From: Gammaproteobacteria bacterium
Lineage (GTDB): Bacteria > Pseudomonadota > Gammaproteobacteria > JAJPIJ01
NCBI GenBank assembly: GCA_022072255.1
Contig: JAJVHZ010000022.1
Location: forward strand, 1 to 64,000
Reading direction: 5' to 3'
DNA: 64,000 nt
Position 1 is the first letter of the stretch. Each line of letters starts with the position of its first letter. Under the pieces are notes generated by a model. It made no database searches and was not told where the DNA came from. It worked only from the letters and a program-made list of their open reading frames with translations. The position numbers were made by a program, and so were the translations under genes. Below, piece by piece: positions 1 through 11,205 of this stretch.

Positions 1-1
1 C

Positions 2-127
2 GCGGCCAAGCGCGATCACGCCGCGGCGCGCTACAACTACCTCCTGGACACGCTGCGGCTGAAGCAGGCCGCCGGCACGCTGGCCCCCGCCGACCTCGAC
101 GAGGTCAACGGCTGGCTGGCGAAGTGA
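2..127 (+). CDS. C-terminal end of a TolC-like outer membrane efflux protein (partial, truncated by window start)
   Basis: Frame 2 reads AAKRDHAAARYNYLLDTLRLKQAAGTLAPADLDEVNGWLAK*, typical of the TolC C-terminus (Y-xY-LxxxLxLKxAAGTL...DL..VN.WL). Confidence 0.75.
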   Translation, partial: AAKRDHAAARYNYLLDTLRLKQAAGTLAPADLDEVNGWLAK

Positions 128-720
128 ACGCCGGCATGGCGGGGGATCGAGGCGTCGAAATCCTCGCACTGACCTGCAATCAGGCTACCAGCCGCCTGGT
201 CGTCATCGACATCCAGGAGAAGCTCGGCGCGGCCATGCCGGAGAAGGTGCTGGCGCGCGTCGTGCGCAACGTCAACCTGCTGCTGACGGCGGCGGATCGG
301 CTCGGCGTCCCGGTCACGGTCTCCGAGCAGTATCCGAAAGGTCTCGGCCCGACCGATGCGCGCGTCGCCGCGGCGATCCCGCCCTCGGCACACCGTTTCG
401 AGAAGACCTGTTTCTCGTGCGCGGACGCGGAGGGTTTTTCTGCCGTGATCGGCGATGCCCGGCGCCGACAGGTGATCCTTGCCGGCATGGAATCGCACGT
501 CTGCGTGCTGCAGACCGCCATGGACCTGCTCGCTGCCGGCTTTCAGCCTTTCGTGATCGAGGATGCCGTGTGCTCTCGCAGGCTCGAGAACTACCAGAAC
601 GCCCTGCAGCGGCTGCGGCGGGCCGGCGTGGTGATCGCGACGGCCGAATCGGTCGTCTTCGAGTGGCTGCGCGATGCCCGCCACGGGCACTTCAAGGCGC
701 TATCGGCAATGGTGCGCTGA
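124..720 (+). CDS. isochorismatase-family (cysteine hydrolase) protein
   Basis: SRLVVIDIQEKL...VPVTVSEQYPKGLGPT...GMESHVCVLQTAMDLLAAG: conserved isochorismatase-like D/K/C residues. Confidence 0.85.
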   Translation: MNAGMAGDRGVEILALTCNQATSRLVVIDIQEKLGAAMPEKVLARVVRNVNLLLTAADRLGVPVTVSEQYPKGLGPTDARVAAAIPPSAHRFEKTCFSCADAEGFSAVIGDARRRQVILAGMESHVCVLQTAMDLLAAGFQPFVIEDAVCSRRLENYQNALQRLRRAGVVIATAESVVFEWLRDARHGHFKALSAMVR

Positions 721-2004
721 TCCACCCGCCAGGATCTCTTCCAGCCACCTCAGCAGCCTCTCCGCCGCGCCCGAATACTGATCCACGACCGACCGCGCCG
801 CCTCGCCGCGGCGCCGGCAGGCCGCGGGATCCCTCAGCAGGGCGGCGATCTCGGCGGCCAGCATCGCGGCGTCCCCGACGACGGACAGCGCGCCGGCCGC
901 GCGCATCCGCTCGCCGATCCCGGCGAAGTTGAATAGATGCGGCCCGCTCACGATCGGTCGCGACACCGCGGCCGGCTCGAGCAGGTTGTGTCCGCCCACC
1001 GCGACCAGGCTGCCGCCGACGAAGGCCGCATCGGCAGCGCCGTAGAACGGGATCAGCTCACCCAGGGTATCGATCAGATAGACCTGCGTGCCCGGCTCGC
1101 AGTGCTCCCCTGCGGAGCGCCACCGGAATGAAAAGCCGTGCCGATCGATGATCTCGGCCACCTGCCGGGCGCGCACCGGGTGACGCGGCGCCAGCAGCAG
1201 CAGCGCCGACGGCAGCTCACCGCACACGCGCGCATGCGCGGCCAGCACCTGTTCCTCCTCGCCCTCGTGCGTGCTGGCGGCGATCCAGGCGGGACGGCCC
1301 GGCCCGCAGTCGCGGCGGGCCGCCTCGATCCGTGCCGGCAGATCCTCGGCAAGTCTCACGTCGAACTTCAGGCTGCCGATCACGCGCGTGCGCGCGGGTG
1401 GCATGCCCAGCGTCCGGAATCTCTCCGCGTCCGCCTCGCTCTGCGCCGCCACACCGGCCAGATCGCGCAGCATGGCCGCCACCAGCGGACGCAGTCGCGT
1501 GTATCGGCGCCGGGAACGTTCGGAGAGCCGCGCGTTGACCAGGACGGACGGAATACGCCGCCGCGCGCACGCGCGCAGCAGATTGGGCCAGAGCTCCGTC
1601 TCCATGAGCATCAGCAGCGCCGGCCGGGTGCGCCGCAGGAACCGGGCGACGGCGTCAGGCGTGTCGTAGGGGAACCATGCGTGCGAAACCTCCGCGCCGA
1701 ACAGCCGTTGTGCATGTTCCGCGCCGGTGGCGGTCGTCGTCGTCACCAGCAATCGGTGGGCGGGCATCCGTCGGCGCAGACCTGCGACCAGGGGCAGGCT
1801 CGCCTGCACCTCGCCCACCGACACGGCGTGCAGCCAGATGAGCGGCGTGGGGCCCGCACGCGCCGGCGCATGTCCGAAGCGCTCGCCGATCCGGGCGCGG
1901 TAGCCCGGCTGGCTGCGCCCCAGCCACCACAGCCGGAGCAGGAGAAACGGAAGGGCGAGGTAGAGCGAGATCGTGTAGATGCAGCGCAGCGCGGCCGCTA
2001 GCAC
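700..2004 (-). CDS. waaA: 3-deoxy-D-manno-octulosonic acid transferase
   Basis: LIWLHAVSVGEVQASLPLVAGLRRRMP...LVTTTTATGAEHAQRLFG...FVGGSLVAVGGHNLLEPAAVSRPIVSGPHLFNF. GTG start inferred; the listed ORF extends artificially into hldD. Confidence 0.93.
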   Translation of the reverse strand: MLAAALRCIYTISLYLALPFLLLRLWWLGRSQPGYRARIGERFGHAPARAGPTPLIWLHAVSVGEVQASLPLVAGLRRRMPAHRLLVTTTTATGAEHAQRLFGAEVSHAWFPYDTPDAVARFLRRTRPALLMLMETELWPNLLRACARRRIPSVLVNARLSERSRRRYTRLRPLVAAMLRDLAGVAAQSEADAERFRTLGMPPARTRVIGSLKFDVRLAEDLPARIEAARRDCGPGRPAWIAASTHEGEEEQVLAAHARVCGELPSALLLLAPRHPVRARQVAEIIDRHGFSFRWRSAGEHCEPGTQVYLIDTLGELIPFYGAADAAFVGGSLVAVGGHNLLEPAAVSRPIVSGPHLFNFAGIGERMRAAGALSVVGDAAMLAAEIAALLRDPAACRRRGEAARSVVDQYSGAAERLLRWLEEILAGGSAHHCR

Positions 2005-2017
2005 GGGCGGTCTTTTC

Positions 2018-2980
2018 CTAGCGCGCCGACGGCGGTTGACGCTGCAACCAGTCGAGGTAGCCCGGCACGCCCTCCTCCACGCTGCGGAACTGGCCGTGAA
2101 AGCCGGCCGCGCGCAGCTGGGTGAGGTCGGCCTGGGTGTAGCTCTGGTAGCGGCCGACCAGGTGCGGCGGGAACGGCAGGTACTGGATATGACCCTTGTT
2201 GTGCCAGTTGACGACCGCCCGCGCGACGTCGTTGAAGGTCTGGCTGCGGCCGGTGCCGACATTGAAGATGCCCGAGTACGGCGAGTGCAGCCCGAACCAC
2301 AGCGTCACGTCCACCGCGTCGTCGACATGGATGAAGTCGCGGCGCTGTTCGCCGTCGCCGTAGCCGTCGCTGCCCTCGAAAAGCCTGACCGTACGATCCG
2401 TCAGCACCTGTTTGTGGAAGTGCCAGGCCACGCTCGCCATCGATTCCTTGTGCGACTCGCGCGGTCCGTAGACGTTGAAATACCGCATCCCCGCGACCAG
2501 GCTGCCGGCGGAAGGCAGGTGACGACGGACGTACTGATCGAAGAGGAACTTGGAATAGCCATAGGCGTTCAAAGGCGACTCGTTGCGCCGATCCTCGACG
2601 AAGGTCTGCCCGGCGCCGTAGACGGCGGCGCTGGATGCGTACACGAAGCGGATGCCGCGATCCAGGCAATAGTGCAGCAGCGCCTTGGAGTAGGCATAGT
2701 TGTTCTGCATCAGGTAGCGACCGTCCCACTCCGTGGTCGCCGAGCAGGCCCCGAGGTGGAAGATCACCTCGATGGCGCGGGCCTGCCCGGTGGCCTGCTC
2801 CAGCATGCGCAGGAATTCATCCTTGTCGAAGTAATCCAGGTACTCGCAGTCCACGAGATTTCTGAACTTTACCCCGTTCCTGAGGTTGTCGACGACCAGG
2901 ATGTCGGCGCGCCCGTGCTCGTTGAGCGCGCGCACGAGGTTCGACCCGATGAAGCCGGCGCCGCCGGTGACGATGATCAT
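2018..2980 (-). CDS. hldD: ADP-L-glycero-D-manno-heptose 6-epimerase
   Basis: [23 protein letters not shown]...; [23 protein letters not shown]; 4-nt overlap with hldE. Confidence 0.95.
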   Translation of the reverse strand: MIIVTGGAGFIGSNLVRALNEHGRADILVVDNLRNGVKFRNLVDCEYLDYFDKDEFLRMLEQATGQARAIEVIFHLGACSATTEWDGRYLMQNNYAYSKALLHYCLDRGIRFVYASSAAVYGAGQTFVEDRRNESPLNAYGYSKFLFDQYVRRHLPSAGSLVAGMRYFNVYGPRESHKESMASVAWHFHKQVLTDRTVRLFEGSDGYGDGEQRRDFIHVDDAVDVTLWFGLHSPYSGIFNVGTGRSQTFNDVARAVVNWHNKGHIQYLPFPPHLVGRYQSYTQADLTQLRAAGFHGQFRSVEEGVPGYLDWLQRQPPSAR

Positions 2981-4419
2981 CCCTCGAGCGCCTTCGCCGC
3001 GCGCGCGGCCTCGATGATGCGGGTGGTCGAATGTCCGGGAATGAAGTCGACGATGACCACCTCGCCGCCGTGCGCCCGCACGCAGTCGCCGCCCGCGATC
3101 TGATCGGGACGATAGTCGCCGCCCTTCACGAGCACGTCGGGGCGGACCTCGCAGATGAGCCGTTCGGGCGTGTCCTCGGTGAACGGCACCACCCAGTCCA
3201 CGGCGGACAGCGCCGCCAGCACCTCCATGCGTTGCGCGAGCGCGTTGACGGGACGGCCCGGCCCCTTCAGCCGCCGCACCGAGTCGTCGTCGTTGACCGC
3301 CACGATCAGGCGATCCCCCTGCCGGCGCGCCTCATCCAGATAGCGGACGTGACCTGCGTGCAGGATGTCGAAACAGCCGTTGGTCATCGCGATGCGCTCG
3401 CCGCGGGAACGTGCCGCGGCGACACCGCGCAGGAGCTGCGCCTCGCCGACCACGCCGAACCCGGCCATCGGCAGCGATTCGTCGGCGGCATGCTCGAGCT
3501 CCTCCGGCGTCACCGAGGCCGCGCCCAGCTTGCCGACGACGATGCCGGCCGCCGTGTTCGCCAGCCGCGTGGCGTGCACGAGGTCGTAACCGGCCGACAT
3601 GGCCGCGGCCAGCACGCCGCACACCGTGTCGCCGGCGCCGGTGACGTCGAAGACATCGCGGGCGCGCGCCGGCATCGCCACCGCCGCGCCGTCGCGCGGG
3701 ACGAGCAGCACGCCGTGCTCGCCGCGGGTCACCAGCACCGCCCCCAGGTCGTGGCGCAGGCACAGTTCGCGGCCGCGCCGCTCGATGGCGCGCTCGTCCT
3801 CGCATGGCCCCGCCACCGCCTCGAACTCCTTCATGTTCGGGGTGATCACGGTCGCGCCCGCGTAGCGGGAGAAATCGGCGGACTTCGGGTCGACCACCAC
3901 ACGCCTGCCCGCCTCTCGCGCCAGCCCGATGAGGCTGCGCGCATCCTGCAGCACGCCCTTGGCGTAATCGGAGAGCACGACGACGTCGGCCTGCGCCAGC
4001 GCCGCCGTGTACGCGCGCGACACTGCCTGGAGATCCAGCCTCGGCCGCGCGTCCTCGAAGTCCAGCCGTATGAGCTGCTGATGCTGGCTCAGGACCCGCA
4101 GCTTGACGATGGTCTGCAGGCCCGGTTGCGCGAGCAGGTGGCAGAGGATGCCGCGATCCGCCAGGCGCGCGCGCAGGGTCTCGCCGTCCCTGTCCGGCCC
4201 GACCGCCCCCACGACGGCGACGGTGGCGCCGAGGCTGCGTATGTTCAGGGCGACGTTGGCCGCACCGCCCGGGCGTTCGTCGTTGTCCGTGACGTGCACC
4301 ACGGGCACGGGCGCCTCCGGCGAGATGCGCTGCGTACTGCCCTGCCAGTATCGGTCTAGAATCACGTCCCCGGCGACGAGAACGCGCGCCGAGGCCAGTG
4401 CCTGCTTGAGAGATTTCAT
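2977..4419 (-). CDS. hldE: bifunctional heptose 7-phosphate kinase / heptose 1-phosphate adenylyltransferase
   Basis: PfkB kinase domain ([13 protein letters not shown]...[11 protein letters not shown]) plus nucleotidyltransferase ([32 protein letters not shown]). Confidence 0.95.
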   Translation of the reverse strand: MKSLKQALASARVLVAGDVILDRYWQGSTQRISPEAPVPVVHVTDNDERPGGAANVALNIRSLGATVAVVGAVGPDRDGETLRARLADRGILCHLLAQPGLQTIVKLRVLSQHQQLIRLDFEDARPRLDLQAVSRAYTAALAQADVVVLSDYAKGVLQDARSLIGLAREAGRRVVVDPKSADFSRYAGATVITPNMKEFEAVAGPCEDERAIERRGRELCLRHDLGAVLVTRGEHGVLLVPRDGAAVAMPARARDVFDVTGAGDTVCGVLAAAMSAGYDLVHATRLANTAAGIVVGKLGAASVTPEELEHAADESLPMAGFGVVGEAQLLRGVAAARSRGERIAMTNGCFDILHAGHVRYLDEARRQGDRLIVAVNDDDSVRRLKGPGRPVNALAQRMEVLAALSAVDWVVPFTEDTPERLICEVRPDVLVKGGDYRPDQIAGGDCVRAHGGEVVIVDFIPGHSTTRIIEAARAAKALEG

Positions 4420-4488
4420 GAACCGCGTGTGCGCCTGCCGAATCCCGGAAACTTCTGTACTGATTGAAAATCTTAACACATCACGACC

Positions 4489-5214
4489 ATGAGCCCGTTG
4501 ACGAGAAATATGTTGTCCCTGAGCGTGGCCACGTGGGCCGTGCTCGCCGCGCCCGCCGGCGGCGCGGCCACGTTCCCGGCGCAGTTCTCCGCCAATTACA
4601 CGGTATCGCTGAACGGTCAGGAGATGGGCGTCATGGCACGCACGGTCAGCAGGCAGGGTCCGCAGGACTACCTGTTCCGCTCGGAACTGAAGGCCACGCA
4701 CGGGCTGTATGCGCTGCTGCGCGTGAAGGTCGTGGAGAGCAGCCGCTGGCGACTCGCCGGCGAGCAGGTTCGGGCCATCGAATACCGCTCCGCACAGACC
4801 GGGCCCAAGCGGCGCGAGTCGACCGCGCGCTTCGACTGGGAGAACATGCTCGTGCACGTCACGCACAAGAGGCAGAACGCGGAGCTGAAGGCCACCCCCG
4901 GGATGCTGGACAAGCTCCTCTACCAGCTGGTCCTGATGCGCGACCTGCAGTCGGGCCGATCGCCCATCCGCTACACCGTCGTGGACGGCAACAAGGTCCG
5001 CAACTACCCGGTCGAGATCATGGGCGAGGAGGACATCGAGACGCCGCTCGGCATGCTGAAGACCGTCAAGGTGCGTTACCGGAAACCCGGCAGCGAGCGC
5101 AGCACCACGCTATGGTGCGCAAAGAGCCTCGGCTTCCTGCCGGTGAAGCTCGACCACTACGAGAAGGAGGGCGAACGCACCTCGGCCCTCATCCGGTCGG
5201 TGAGCGGGCTGTAG
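4489..5214 (+). CDS. DUF3108 domain-containing protein with signal peptide
   Basis: N-terminal signal-like segment; FSANYTVSLNGQEMGVMARTVSRQG...YRKPGSERSTTLWCAKSLGFLPVKLDHYEKEGER. Confidence 0.8.
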   Translation: MSPLTRNMLSLSVATWAVLAAPAGGAATFPAQFSANYTVSLNGQEMGVMARTVSRQGPQDYLFRSELKATHGLYALLRVKVVESSRWRLAGEQVRAIEYRSAQTGPKRRESTARFDWENMLVHVTHKRQNAELKATPGMLDKLLYQLVLMRDLQSGRSPIRYTVVDGNKVRNYPVEIMGEEDIETPLGMLKTVKVRYRKPGSERSTTLWCAKSLGFLPVKLDHYEKEGERTSALIRSVSGL

Positions 5215-5260
5215 CGCGGGCAAGCCCTGCTTCCCGCGGTCCGGCAGCGGACACCTGGTC

Positions 5261-6004
5261 TCAGGAGGCTCCGCCGCCCGATTCGAAGAACTTGATCAGC
5301 TGCTCGGCAGGGATGTAGCCGCCGAGTTCCTCTCCGGACTCCAGCAGTGTGGTGGGCGTGCCGGAGACCTGCATGGAGTTGCCGAGCTCCCACTCCTCCT
5401 TGACCGGGTTCTCGCAGCTCGCCGCGGCGAGGTGGTTGCCCTTCTTGGCCTCGGTCAGCGCCTGCTTGCGATCGGCGGCGCACCACACCGACACCATCGT
5501 GTCATAGGTCGCCGAGGGCACCCCGGCGCGCGGATACGCGAGGTAGCGTACCGCGATACCGGCCTGGTTCAGCTTCCCGACCTCGCCATGCATCTTGCGG
5601 CAGTAGGCGCAATCGGTGTCGGTGAAGACGTAGACGACGTGCCTGGTCTCGCCCTCCGGGGCAAATTCGATGAGCTTGTCGGCGTCGCTCAGCGACTTCA
5701 GTGCGGCGGCGCGGGCCTGCATCGCCGGTTTGGCCGTGAGGTTCTTCTGCTCCTTGATGTCCATGAGCGTCCCGTCGAACACGTAGCGCGCGTCGGCGCT
5801 CACGTAGATGAGCTTCGCCCCCATCAATACCTCGTACCACCCAGGGACCGGCGCGGGGCGGATCTCGTTGACCTTCAGCCCGGGCACGACCTTGGCGAGC
5901 CGCTCCGTGATGCTGGCCTTGACCTGGGCGTCGTCGTCGGCGAGAGCGGCGACCGTCCATGCGGAGGCGACCAGCAGAACGAGGGGGGATAGGTACTTGC
6001 GCAT
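5261..6004 (-). CDS. dsbC: DsbC-type thiol:disulfide interchange/isomerase protein
   Basis: Signal peptide; GVYVFTDTDCAYCRKMHGEV (CxxC), ...VSGTPTTLLESGEELGGYIPAEQLIKFFE. Confidence 0.88.
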   Translation of the reverse strand: MRKYLSPLVLLVASAWTVAALADDDAQVKASITERLAKVVPGLKVNEIRPAPVPGWYEVLMGAKLIYVSADARYVFDGTLMDIKEQKNLTAKPAMQARAAALKSLSDADKLIEFAPEGETRHVVYVFTDTDCAYCRKMHGEVGKLNQAGIAVRYLAYPRAGVPSATYDTMVSVWCAADRKQALTEAKKGNHLAAASCENPVKEEWELGNSMQVSGTPTTLLESGEELGGYIPAEQLIKFFESGGGAS

Positions 6005-6186
6005 TGGATGAGCTCCTGCCGCCTTCGACGGCAACGGTTTGAGATGGAAGCAGTAGGCGATCCTATCAGACCGCGCGCGGCGCAGCGCGTTCCCGCGAAC
6101 GGCGCCCGGGTTCGCCGCCCGGGCTCTGGACAAGCCTTGCACCCGACCCGCACACTTTCCCGGAATCACAGGTGGAGGAGGACCCC

Positions 6187-7965
6187 ATGGCGGCCACGAC
6201 TCCCGCCCCGCAGCCGGAGGGCGCGCTCACGCTCGATGCGGTACTGCGCCTGCTGCTGGCCGATCAGATCATCGCCCCGATGCACGTCGAGCAGGTGCGG
6301 GTTGCCGGGCGCGGTGGCCGCGAGGACAGGCATCCGTTCCTCCGCATCGCCGAGATGGGCTGGCAGAGCCAGACCAAGCCCGGTTATCCGATCACCGTGG
6401 AGCGCCTGTCGCGCTGGCTCGCGGGCAGGGTCGGGCTGCCCTACCTGCGCATCGATCCGCTGAAGATCGACGTGCGCGCGGTCACGCGCCTGGTCTCGCA
6501 GGCCTACGCCTCGCGCTTCCGGTTCCTGCCGATTGCGGTCGACGAGCAGTCCGTGACGGTCGCCACCGCCGAGCCCTTCCTGCGCGAGTGGGAGCGCGAG
6601 ATGGCGCGCGTCCTGAAGCGCCGGGTCAAGCGGGTCATCACCAACCCGCAGGACGTGGAGCGCTATCTCGCCGAGTTCTACGGCGTGAGCCATTCGATGG
6701 CCGGCGCCGCGAAGGCCGCGGAAAGGCCGGCGTCCGGCGTCGGCAATTTCGAGCAGCTCACCGAGCTCGGCAAGGTCGGCGAGCCCGACGCCAACGACAA
6801 GCACATCGTCCACCTGGTGGACTGGCTGCTGCAGTTCGCCTTCGAGCAGCGCGCCAGCGACATCCACGTGGAACCGCGCCGCGAGTTCACGCGCGTGCGT
6901 TTCCGCATCGACGGCGTGCTGCACCAGGTGCACGAGATCCCGGCCAACGTCGCCAGCGCGATCACCAGTCGCCTGAAATCCCTGGGCCGCATGGACGTCT
7001 CCGACCGTCGCCGCCCGCAGGACGGCCGCATCAAGACCAAGACGCCTGCCGGCAAGGAGATCGAACTGCGATTGTCCACCATGCCCACGGCCTTCGGCGA
7101 GAAGCTGGTGCTGCGCATCTTCGACCCGGCCGTGCTCAGCCGCAGCTTCGAGGAGCTCGGCTTCAGCAGCCACGATCTCGCCGCCTGGAAGTTCATGACC
7201 GGCCACCCCTACGGATTCATCCTGGTCACCGGACCGACCGGCTCGGGCAAGACCACGACCCTTTATTCCGCGCTGAAGCAGCTCGCCAGACCGGAGATCA
7301 ACGTCTGCACCATCGAGGATCCCATCGAGATGGTCGAGCCGGCCTTCAATCAGATGCAGGTCCAGGCCAGCATCGATGTCGATTTCGCCAGCGGCGTACG
7401 CACGTTGCTGCGGCAGGACCCCGACATCATCATGATCGGGGAGGTCCGCGATCGCGAGACCGCCACGACCGCCATCCAGGCCGCGCTGACCGGCCATCTC
7501 GTGCTCTCCACGCTGCACACCAACGACGCACCGTCGGCCATCACGCGCCTGGTGGACATCGGCGTACCGCCGTTCCTGATCGGCGCCACCCTGCTGGGCG
7601 TGGTCGCGCAGCGGCTGGTCCGCACCCTGTGCCCGCACTGCAAGCAACCGGCGCCGCTGGACGTGAAGGCGTGGCAGAGCCTGGTCGGCGCGAACGCCAT
7701 CCCGCACCCCAAGATCGGCTACCGTGCGGTCGGCTGCGAAGAATGCCGGCAGACGGGCTATCTCGGCCGCACGGGTCTGTACGAGATGCTGACCATGCGC
7801 AGGGAGCTCGCCGCGATGCTGCATGAGGACAACGTCAACGCCGGCCGTCTGCGCGAGGCGGCGTTGCAGCTCGGCATGCGCAGCCTGCGGGTGAGCGGCG
7901 CGGACAAGGTTTCCTCCGGCCTGACGACCATCGAGGAGGTCTTGACCGTGCTCCCGGCGAACTGA
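6187..7965 (+). CDS. GspE/PilB-type secretion ATPase
   Basis: Walker A VTGPTGSGKTTTLYSAL, Asp box, Walker B DPDIIMIGEVRDRETA, Cys4 zinc motif CPHC...CEEC. Confidence 0.92.
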   Translation: MAATTPAPQPEGALTLDAVLRLLLADQIIAPMHVEQVRVAGRGGREDRHPFLRIAEMGWQSQTKPGYPITVERLSRWLAGRVGLPYLRIDPLKIDVRAVTRLVSQAYASRFRFLPIAVDEQSVTVATAEPFLREWEREMARVLKRRVKRVITNPQDVERYLAEFYGVSHSMAGAAKAAERPASGVGNFEQLTELGKVGEPDANDKHIVHLVDWLLQFAFEQRASDIHVEPRREFTRVRFRIDGVLHQVHEIPANVASAITSRLKSLGRMDVSDRRRPQDGRIKTKTPAGKEIELRLSTMPTAFGEKLVLRIFDPAVLSRSFEELGFSSHDLAAWKFMTGHPYGFILVTGPTGSGKTTTLYSALKQLARPEINVCTIEDPIEMVEPAFNQMQVQASIDVDFASGVRTLLRQDPDIIMIGEVRDRETATTAIQAALTGHLVLSTLHTNDAPSAITRLVDIGVPPFLIGATLLGVVAQRLVRTLCPHCKQPAPLDVKAWQSLVGANAIPHPKIGYRAVGCEECRQTGYLGRTGLYEMLTMRRELAAMLHEDNVNAGRLREAALQLGMRSLRVSGADKVSSGLTTIEEVLTVLPAN

Positions 7966-8006
7966 GCGCGGCGATCGCAGTCGGCGAGGCGCGCCCTCCG
8001 CCGCAG

Positions 8007-8930
8007 TCAACCGCGCGGATGATGGCGCGCGTGCAACTCCTTGAGCCGCGCGCGGGCGACGTGGGTGTAGATCTGCGTGGTCGAGATGTTGCTGTGGCCG
8101 AGCAGCATCTGCACGACGCGCAGGTCCGCGCCGTGATTCAGCAGGTGCGTGGCGAAGGCGTGCCGCAGCGTGTGCGGCGACAGGGTGTCGTCGATCCCGG
8201 CCGTCCGCGCATAACGCTTGACGAGATGCCAGAACATCTGCCGCGTCATGGGCTCGCCATGGCGGGTGAGAAACAGGAACGGCGAGGAGGCATTGCCGAG
8301 CAGTTCGGGGCGCGCCGCCTTGAGGTATCGTTGCAGCCACTGCATCGCCTCTTCACCCATGGGCACGAGCCGCTCCTTGCCGCCCTTGCCCGTCACCCGC
8401 AACGCCCCCTGGCGCAGGTTCACCTGCACCCCCGGCAGCCGCACCAGTTCCGATACCCGCAGACCGGTGGCGTACATGAGTTCGAGCATCGCGCGGTCGC
8501 GCAGACCGAGCGGCTGCGCGGTATCCGGAGCGTTCAGCAGTTGCTCCACGCCCGCCTCGGATATCGCCCTGGGCAGCGAACGTCCGAGTCGCGGCGCGGG
8601 CACACCGGTGCTCGGGTCGTGCCCGAGCACGCGTTCCCGCACCAGGTACTGGTAGAAGCGCCGCAGCGTCGAGAGCCGACGCGCGGTGCTCCGCGCCGAG
8701 GCACGCGGATGGCTCGAGAGAAACTCCAGGAGGTGCGCGGAACCCGCGCCGGTGACCGTTACCGCGCGCGGCGCGAGCCAGCGGCAGAATGCGGCGAGGT
8801 CGCCGCGATATGCGGACAGCGTGAGATCGCTCAGACCGCGCTCCACCCAGATGGCATCCAGGAACCGCTCGACCAGGTTATCGGGGTCGGCCCCGGCGGC
8901 GTCGGTGGATGGGGGCGCAGCGGCGGTCAT
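8007..8930 (-). CDS. xerD: site-specific tyrosine recombinase XerD
   Basis: MYATGLRVSELVRL...GKGGKERLVPMG...SPHTLRHAFATHLLNHGADLRVVQMLLGHSNISTTQIYTHV. Confidence 0.92.
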   Translation of the reverse strand: MTAAAPPSTDAAGADPDNLVERFLDAIWVERGLSDLTLSAYRGDLAAFCRWLAPRAVTVTGAGSAHLLEFLSSHPRASARSTARRLSTLRRFYQYLVRERVLGHDPSTGVPAPRLGRSLPRAISEAGVEQLLNAPDTAQPLGLRDRAMLELMYATGLRVSELVRLPGVQVNLRQGALRVTGKGGKERLVPMGEEAMQWLQRYLKAARPELLGNASSPFLFLTRHGEPMTRQMFWHLVKRYARTAGIDDTLSPHTLRHAFATHLLNHGADLRVVQMLLGHSNISTTQIYTHVARARLKELHARHHPRG

Positions 8931-9044
8931 GCGATCGCAGGCGTGGCCTGGAAGCGAAAACGGGAGACGCCGTGCCGGCATCCCCCGCTGCGGGTGCATC
9001 GCATTGCTGACACCGGTGGAGGTGTCGGCGCAACGCCGGTCGTG

Positions 9045-9410
9045 TTACTCGGCCTTGTCCTTGCTCACGATGCGCTCCTTGATGCGCGCCGCCTTGCCGC
9101 GCAGGTCGCGCATGTAATAGAGCTTGGCCTGGCGCACGTGGCCGCGGCGCTTGACGGTGATCTCGCTGACGGTCGGGCTGTAGGTGCGGAACACGCGCTC
9201 CACACCCTCGCCGTGGGAGATCTTGCGGACCGTGAACGAGGAGTTCAGCCCCCGGTTGCGCTTGCCGATGACCACGCCCTCGAATGCCTGCAGGCGCTCG
9301 CGGTCGCCTTCCTTCACCTTCACCTGCACGACGACCACGTCGCCGGGGCGAAACTCCGGCACTTCGCGGTTCATCTGCTCTTTTTCGATCTGCTCGATCA
9401 CCTTGCTCAT
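9045..9410 (-). CDS. rplS: 50S ribosomal protein L19
   Basis: [60 protein letters not shown]. Confidence 0.98.
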   Translation of the reverse strand: MSKVIEQIEKEQMNREVPEFRPGDVVVVQVKVKEGDRERLQAFEGVVIGKRNRGLNSSFTVRKISHGEGVERVFRTYSPTVSEITVKRRGHVRQAKLYYMRDLRGKAARIKERIVSKDKAE

Positions 9411-9481
9411 GGCGTCTTCCTCTCAACTCTGTCGTCACTGCCAAGTCTCTGCTCCGTGCTGCCGCGCGCGCCGGCACTGCA

Positions 9482-10246
9482 TCACTTCCCGGGCGTCGCG
9501 GCGTCCGCACCCCGGCGTTCCGATATGAACTCCTCCAGCAGCAGGCGGTCGGCCTTCGCCAGCGACAAGCTCGCCAGCAGATCGGGGCGCCGCAGCCAGG
9601 TCACGCCCAGCGCCTGCTTGCGCCGCCATCGCGCGATGACCGCATGGTTGCCGGATAGCAGGACCTCCGGTACCCGCCGCCCGTCGATCTCCTCCGGGCG
9701 CGTATAGTGCTCGCAATCGAGCAGCCCCTCGACGAAGGAATCCTGGCGCGCGGAGTCCTCGTCACCCAACGCCCCCGGGATCAGCCGCACCAGGGCGTCG
9801 ATCAGGACCATCGCGGGCAGTTCTCCCCCGCTCAACACGTAATCGCCGATGGACAGCTCCTCGTCGATCTCCGTGTCGAGGAGCCGCTGATCGATGCCTT
9901 CGTAACGGCCGGCGACCAGCACCGTACTACCATGGCCGGCGATACGCTCGACGCCCGCCTGATCCAGCCGCCGGCCTCCCGGCGAGAGGTAGATGACCGT
10001 GCAGGGCTCGAGCGCCCCGCGTGCCGCGCGGATCGCGCTACGCAGCGGCTCCACCATCATCACCATCCCTGGGCCGCCGCCGTAAGGCCGGTCGTCGACG
10101 CTGCGATGGCGGTCCGTCGCGTAGTCGCGTGGATTCCACGTCCGCAGCTCTACCAGTCCACTGGCCACCGCCCGGCCCGAGACGCCGAATCCGGTCAGCG
10201 CCCGCAGCATCTCCGGGAACAGGGTCACCACGCCTATGCGCTGCAT
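9482..10246 (-). CDS. trmD: tRNA (guanine-N1)-methyltransferase
   Basis: [26 protein letters not shown]...[14 protein letters not shown]...[27 protein letters not shown]. Confidence 0.97.
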   Translation of the reverse strand: MQRIGVVTLFPEMLRALTGFGVSGRAVASGLVELRTWNPRDYATDRHRSVDDRPYGGGPGMVMMVEPLRSAIRAARGALEPCTVIYLSPGGRRLDQAGVERIAGHGSTVLVAGRYEGIDQRLLDTEIDEELSIGDYVLSGGELPAMVLIDALVRLIPGALGDEDSARQDSFVEGLLDCEHYTRPEEIDGRRVPEVLLSGNHAVIARWRRKQALGVTWLRRPDLLASLSLAKADRLLLEEFISERRGADAATPGK

Positions 10247-10275
10247 GCCGCCCCCTGCGCGTACCCCGGCGCGGA

Positions 10276-10815
10276 TCAGTAATCCTCGCGCCAATCCACC
10301 TCGATCACTCCGCCGGCTTCGTCGACCCCGAGCACATGGACGCCGAACACCAGCGGGATCAGGTGCTCGTGCTCACCGCGTACCACCAGCACGTCGTGCG
10401 CACCGGTCTCGAAGATCCTCTGCACGGTGCCGAGCGCGACACCCTCGCGGTTCACCACCGCCATGCCGACGAGATCCGCGTGGTAGTACTCCCCGGCGGC
10501 CGACGCCGGCAACTGCGAGCGCTTCACCGCGATGGCGGCTCCCACGAGCGACCGCGCCAGGTCGCGATCCTCTACGCCTGCCAGTCGCGCGACCATTCCC
10601 TTGCCGTGCGGCCTGCCCTCGGCAAGCTCATAAGGCTGCCACGAGCCGGCCTTCTGCAGATACCACGGCGTGTAACTCAATATGTTTTCGATCGGCCGCG
10701 TATGGGAATAGACCCGTACCCAGCCCTGCACACCGAACAGCCCGCTGACCTTGCCCAGGATGACGTAGGGTTCTTCTGTCGCCCCGGCCCGGACGCCGTC
10801 TGTCACCTGCGTCAC
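10276..10815 (-). CDS. rimM: ribosome maturation factor RimM
   Basis: [31 protein letters not shown]...[23 protein letters not shown]; start uncertain. Confidence 0.93.
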   Translation of the reverse strand: MTQVTDGVRAGATEEPYVILGKVSGLFGVQGWVRVYSHTRPIENILSYTPWYLQKAGSWQPYELAEGRPHGKGMVARLAGVEDRDLARSLVGAAIAVKRSQLPASAAGEYYHADLVGMAVVNREGVALGTVQRIFETGAHDVLVVRGEHEHLIPLVFGVHVLGVDEAGGVIEVDWREDY

Positions 10816-10852
10816 CCCACACCCCCCGGCTGCCGCCGCCGGCGGGGAGACC

Positions 10853-11095
10853 TCAGGCGGCGTGACGGGCCATGAGATCGGACACCCGCTCGGAGGCCTT
10901 GGCGCCCCTGGATACCCAGTAGTCCACGCGCGCCTTGTCAATCTGAAACTTCGGCTCGTTGCTCGCCGCCATGGGGTTGAAGAAGCCGATGCGTTCGAGC
11001 TTCTGGCCGTCGCGCTTGCAGCGGCTGTCGGTCACCACGATGTAATAGTACGGGCGCTTCTTGGCGCCACCGCGCGACAAACGTATGGTTACCAT
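10853..11095 (-). CDS. rpsP: 30S ribosomal protein S16
   Basis: [41 protein letters not shown]. Confidence 0.98.
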   Translation of the reverse strand: MVTIRLSRGGAKKRPYYYIVVTDSRCKRDGQKLERIGFFNPMAASNEPKFQIDKARVDYWVSRGAKASERVSDLMARHAA

Positions 11096-11205
11096 GCGAC
11101 TTAAGTTCCTGTCAGAATAGGATTTATCAGGTAACGCGGGGGGCGTTCGCCCACGCCGCGAAAGGCGCGTATTGTACGGATAAGCTCCGAAAATGAAAAG
11201 GATAA

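Noticed and set aside
6166-8340. 724-aa minus-strand ORF over the GspE-type ATPase
   Set aside because: Antisense shadow; the ATPase is conserved end to end on the plus strand.
11096-11205. Possible 6S RNA (ssrS) upstream of the 5-formyl-THF cyclo-ligase gene, as in other gammaproteobacteria
   Set aside because: Only ~110 bp between rpsP and the cyclo-ligase start, too short for a ~180-nt 6S RNA, and no 6S-like long hairpin seen.
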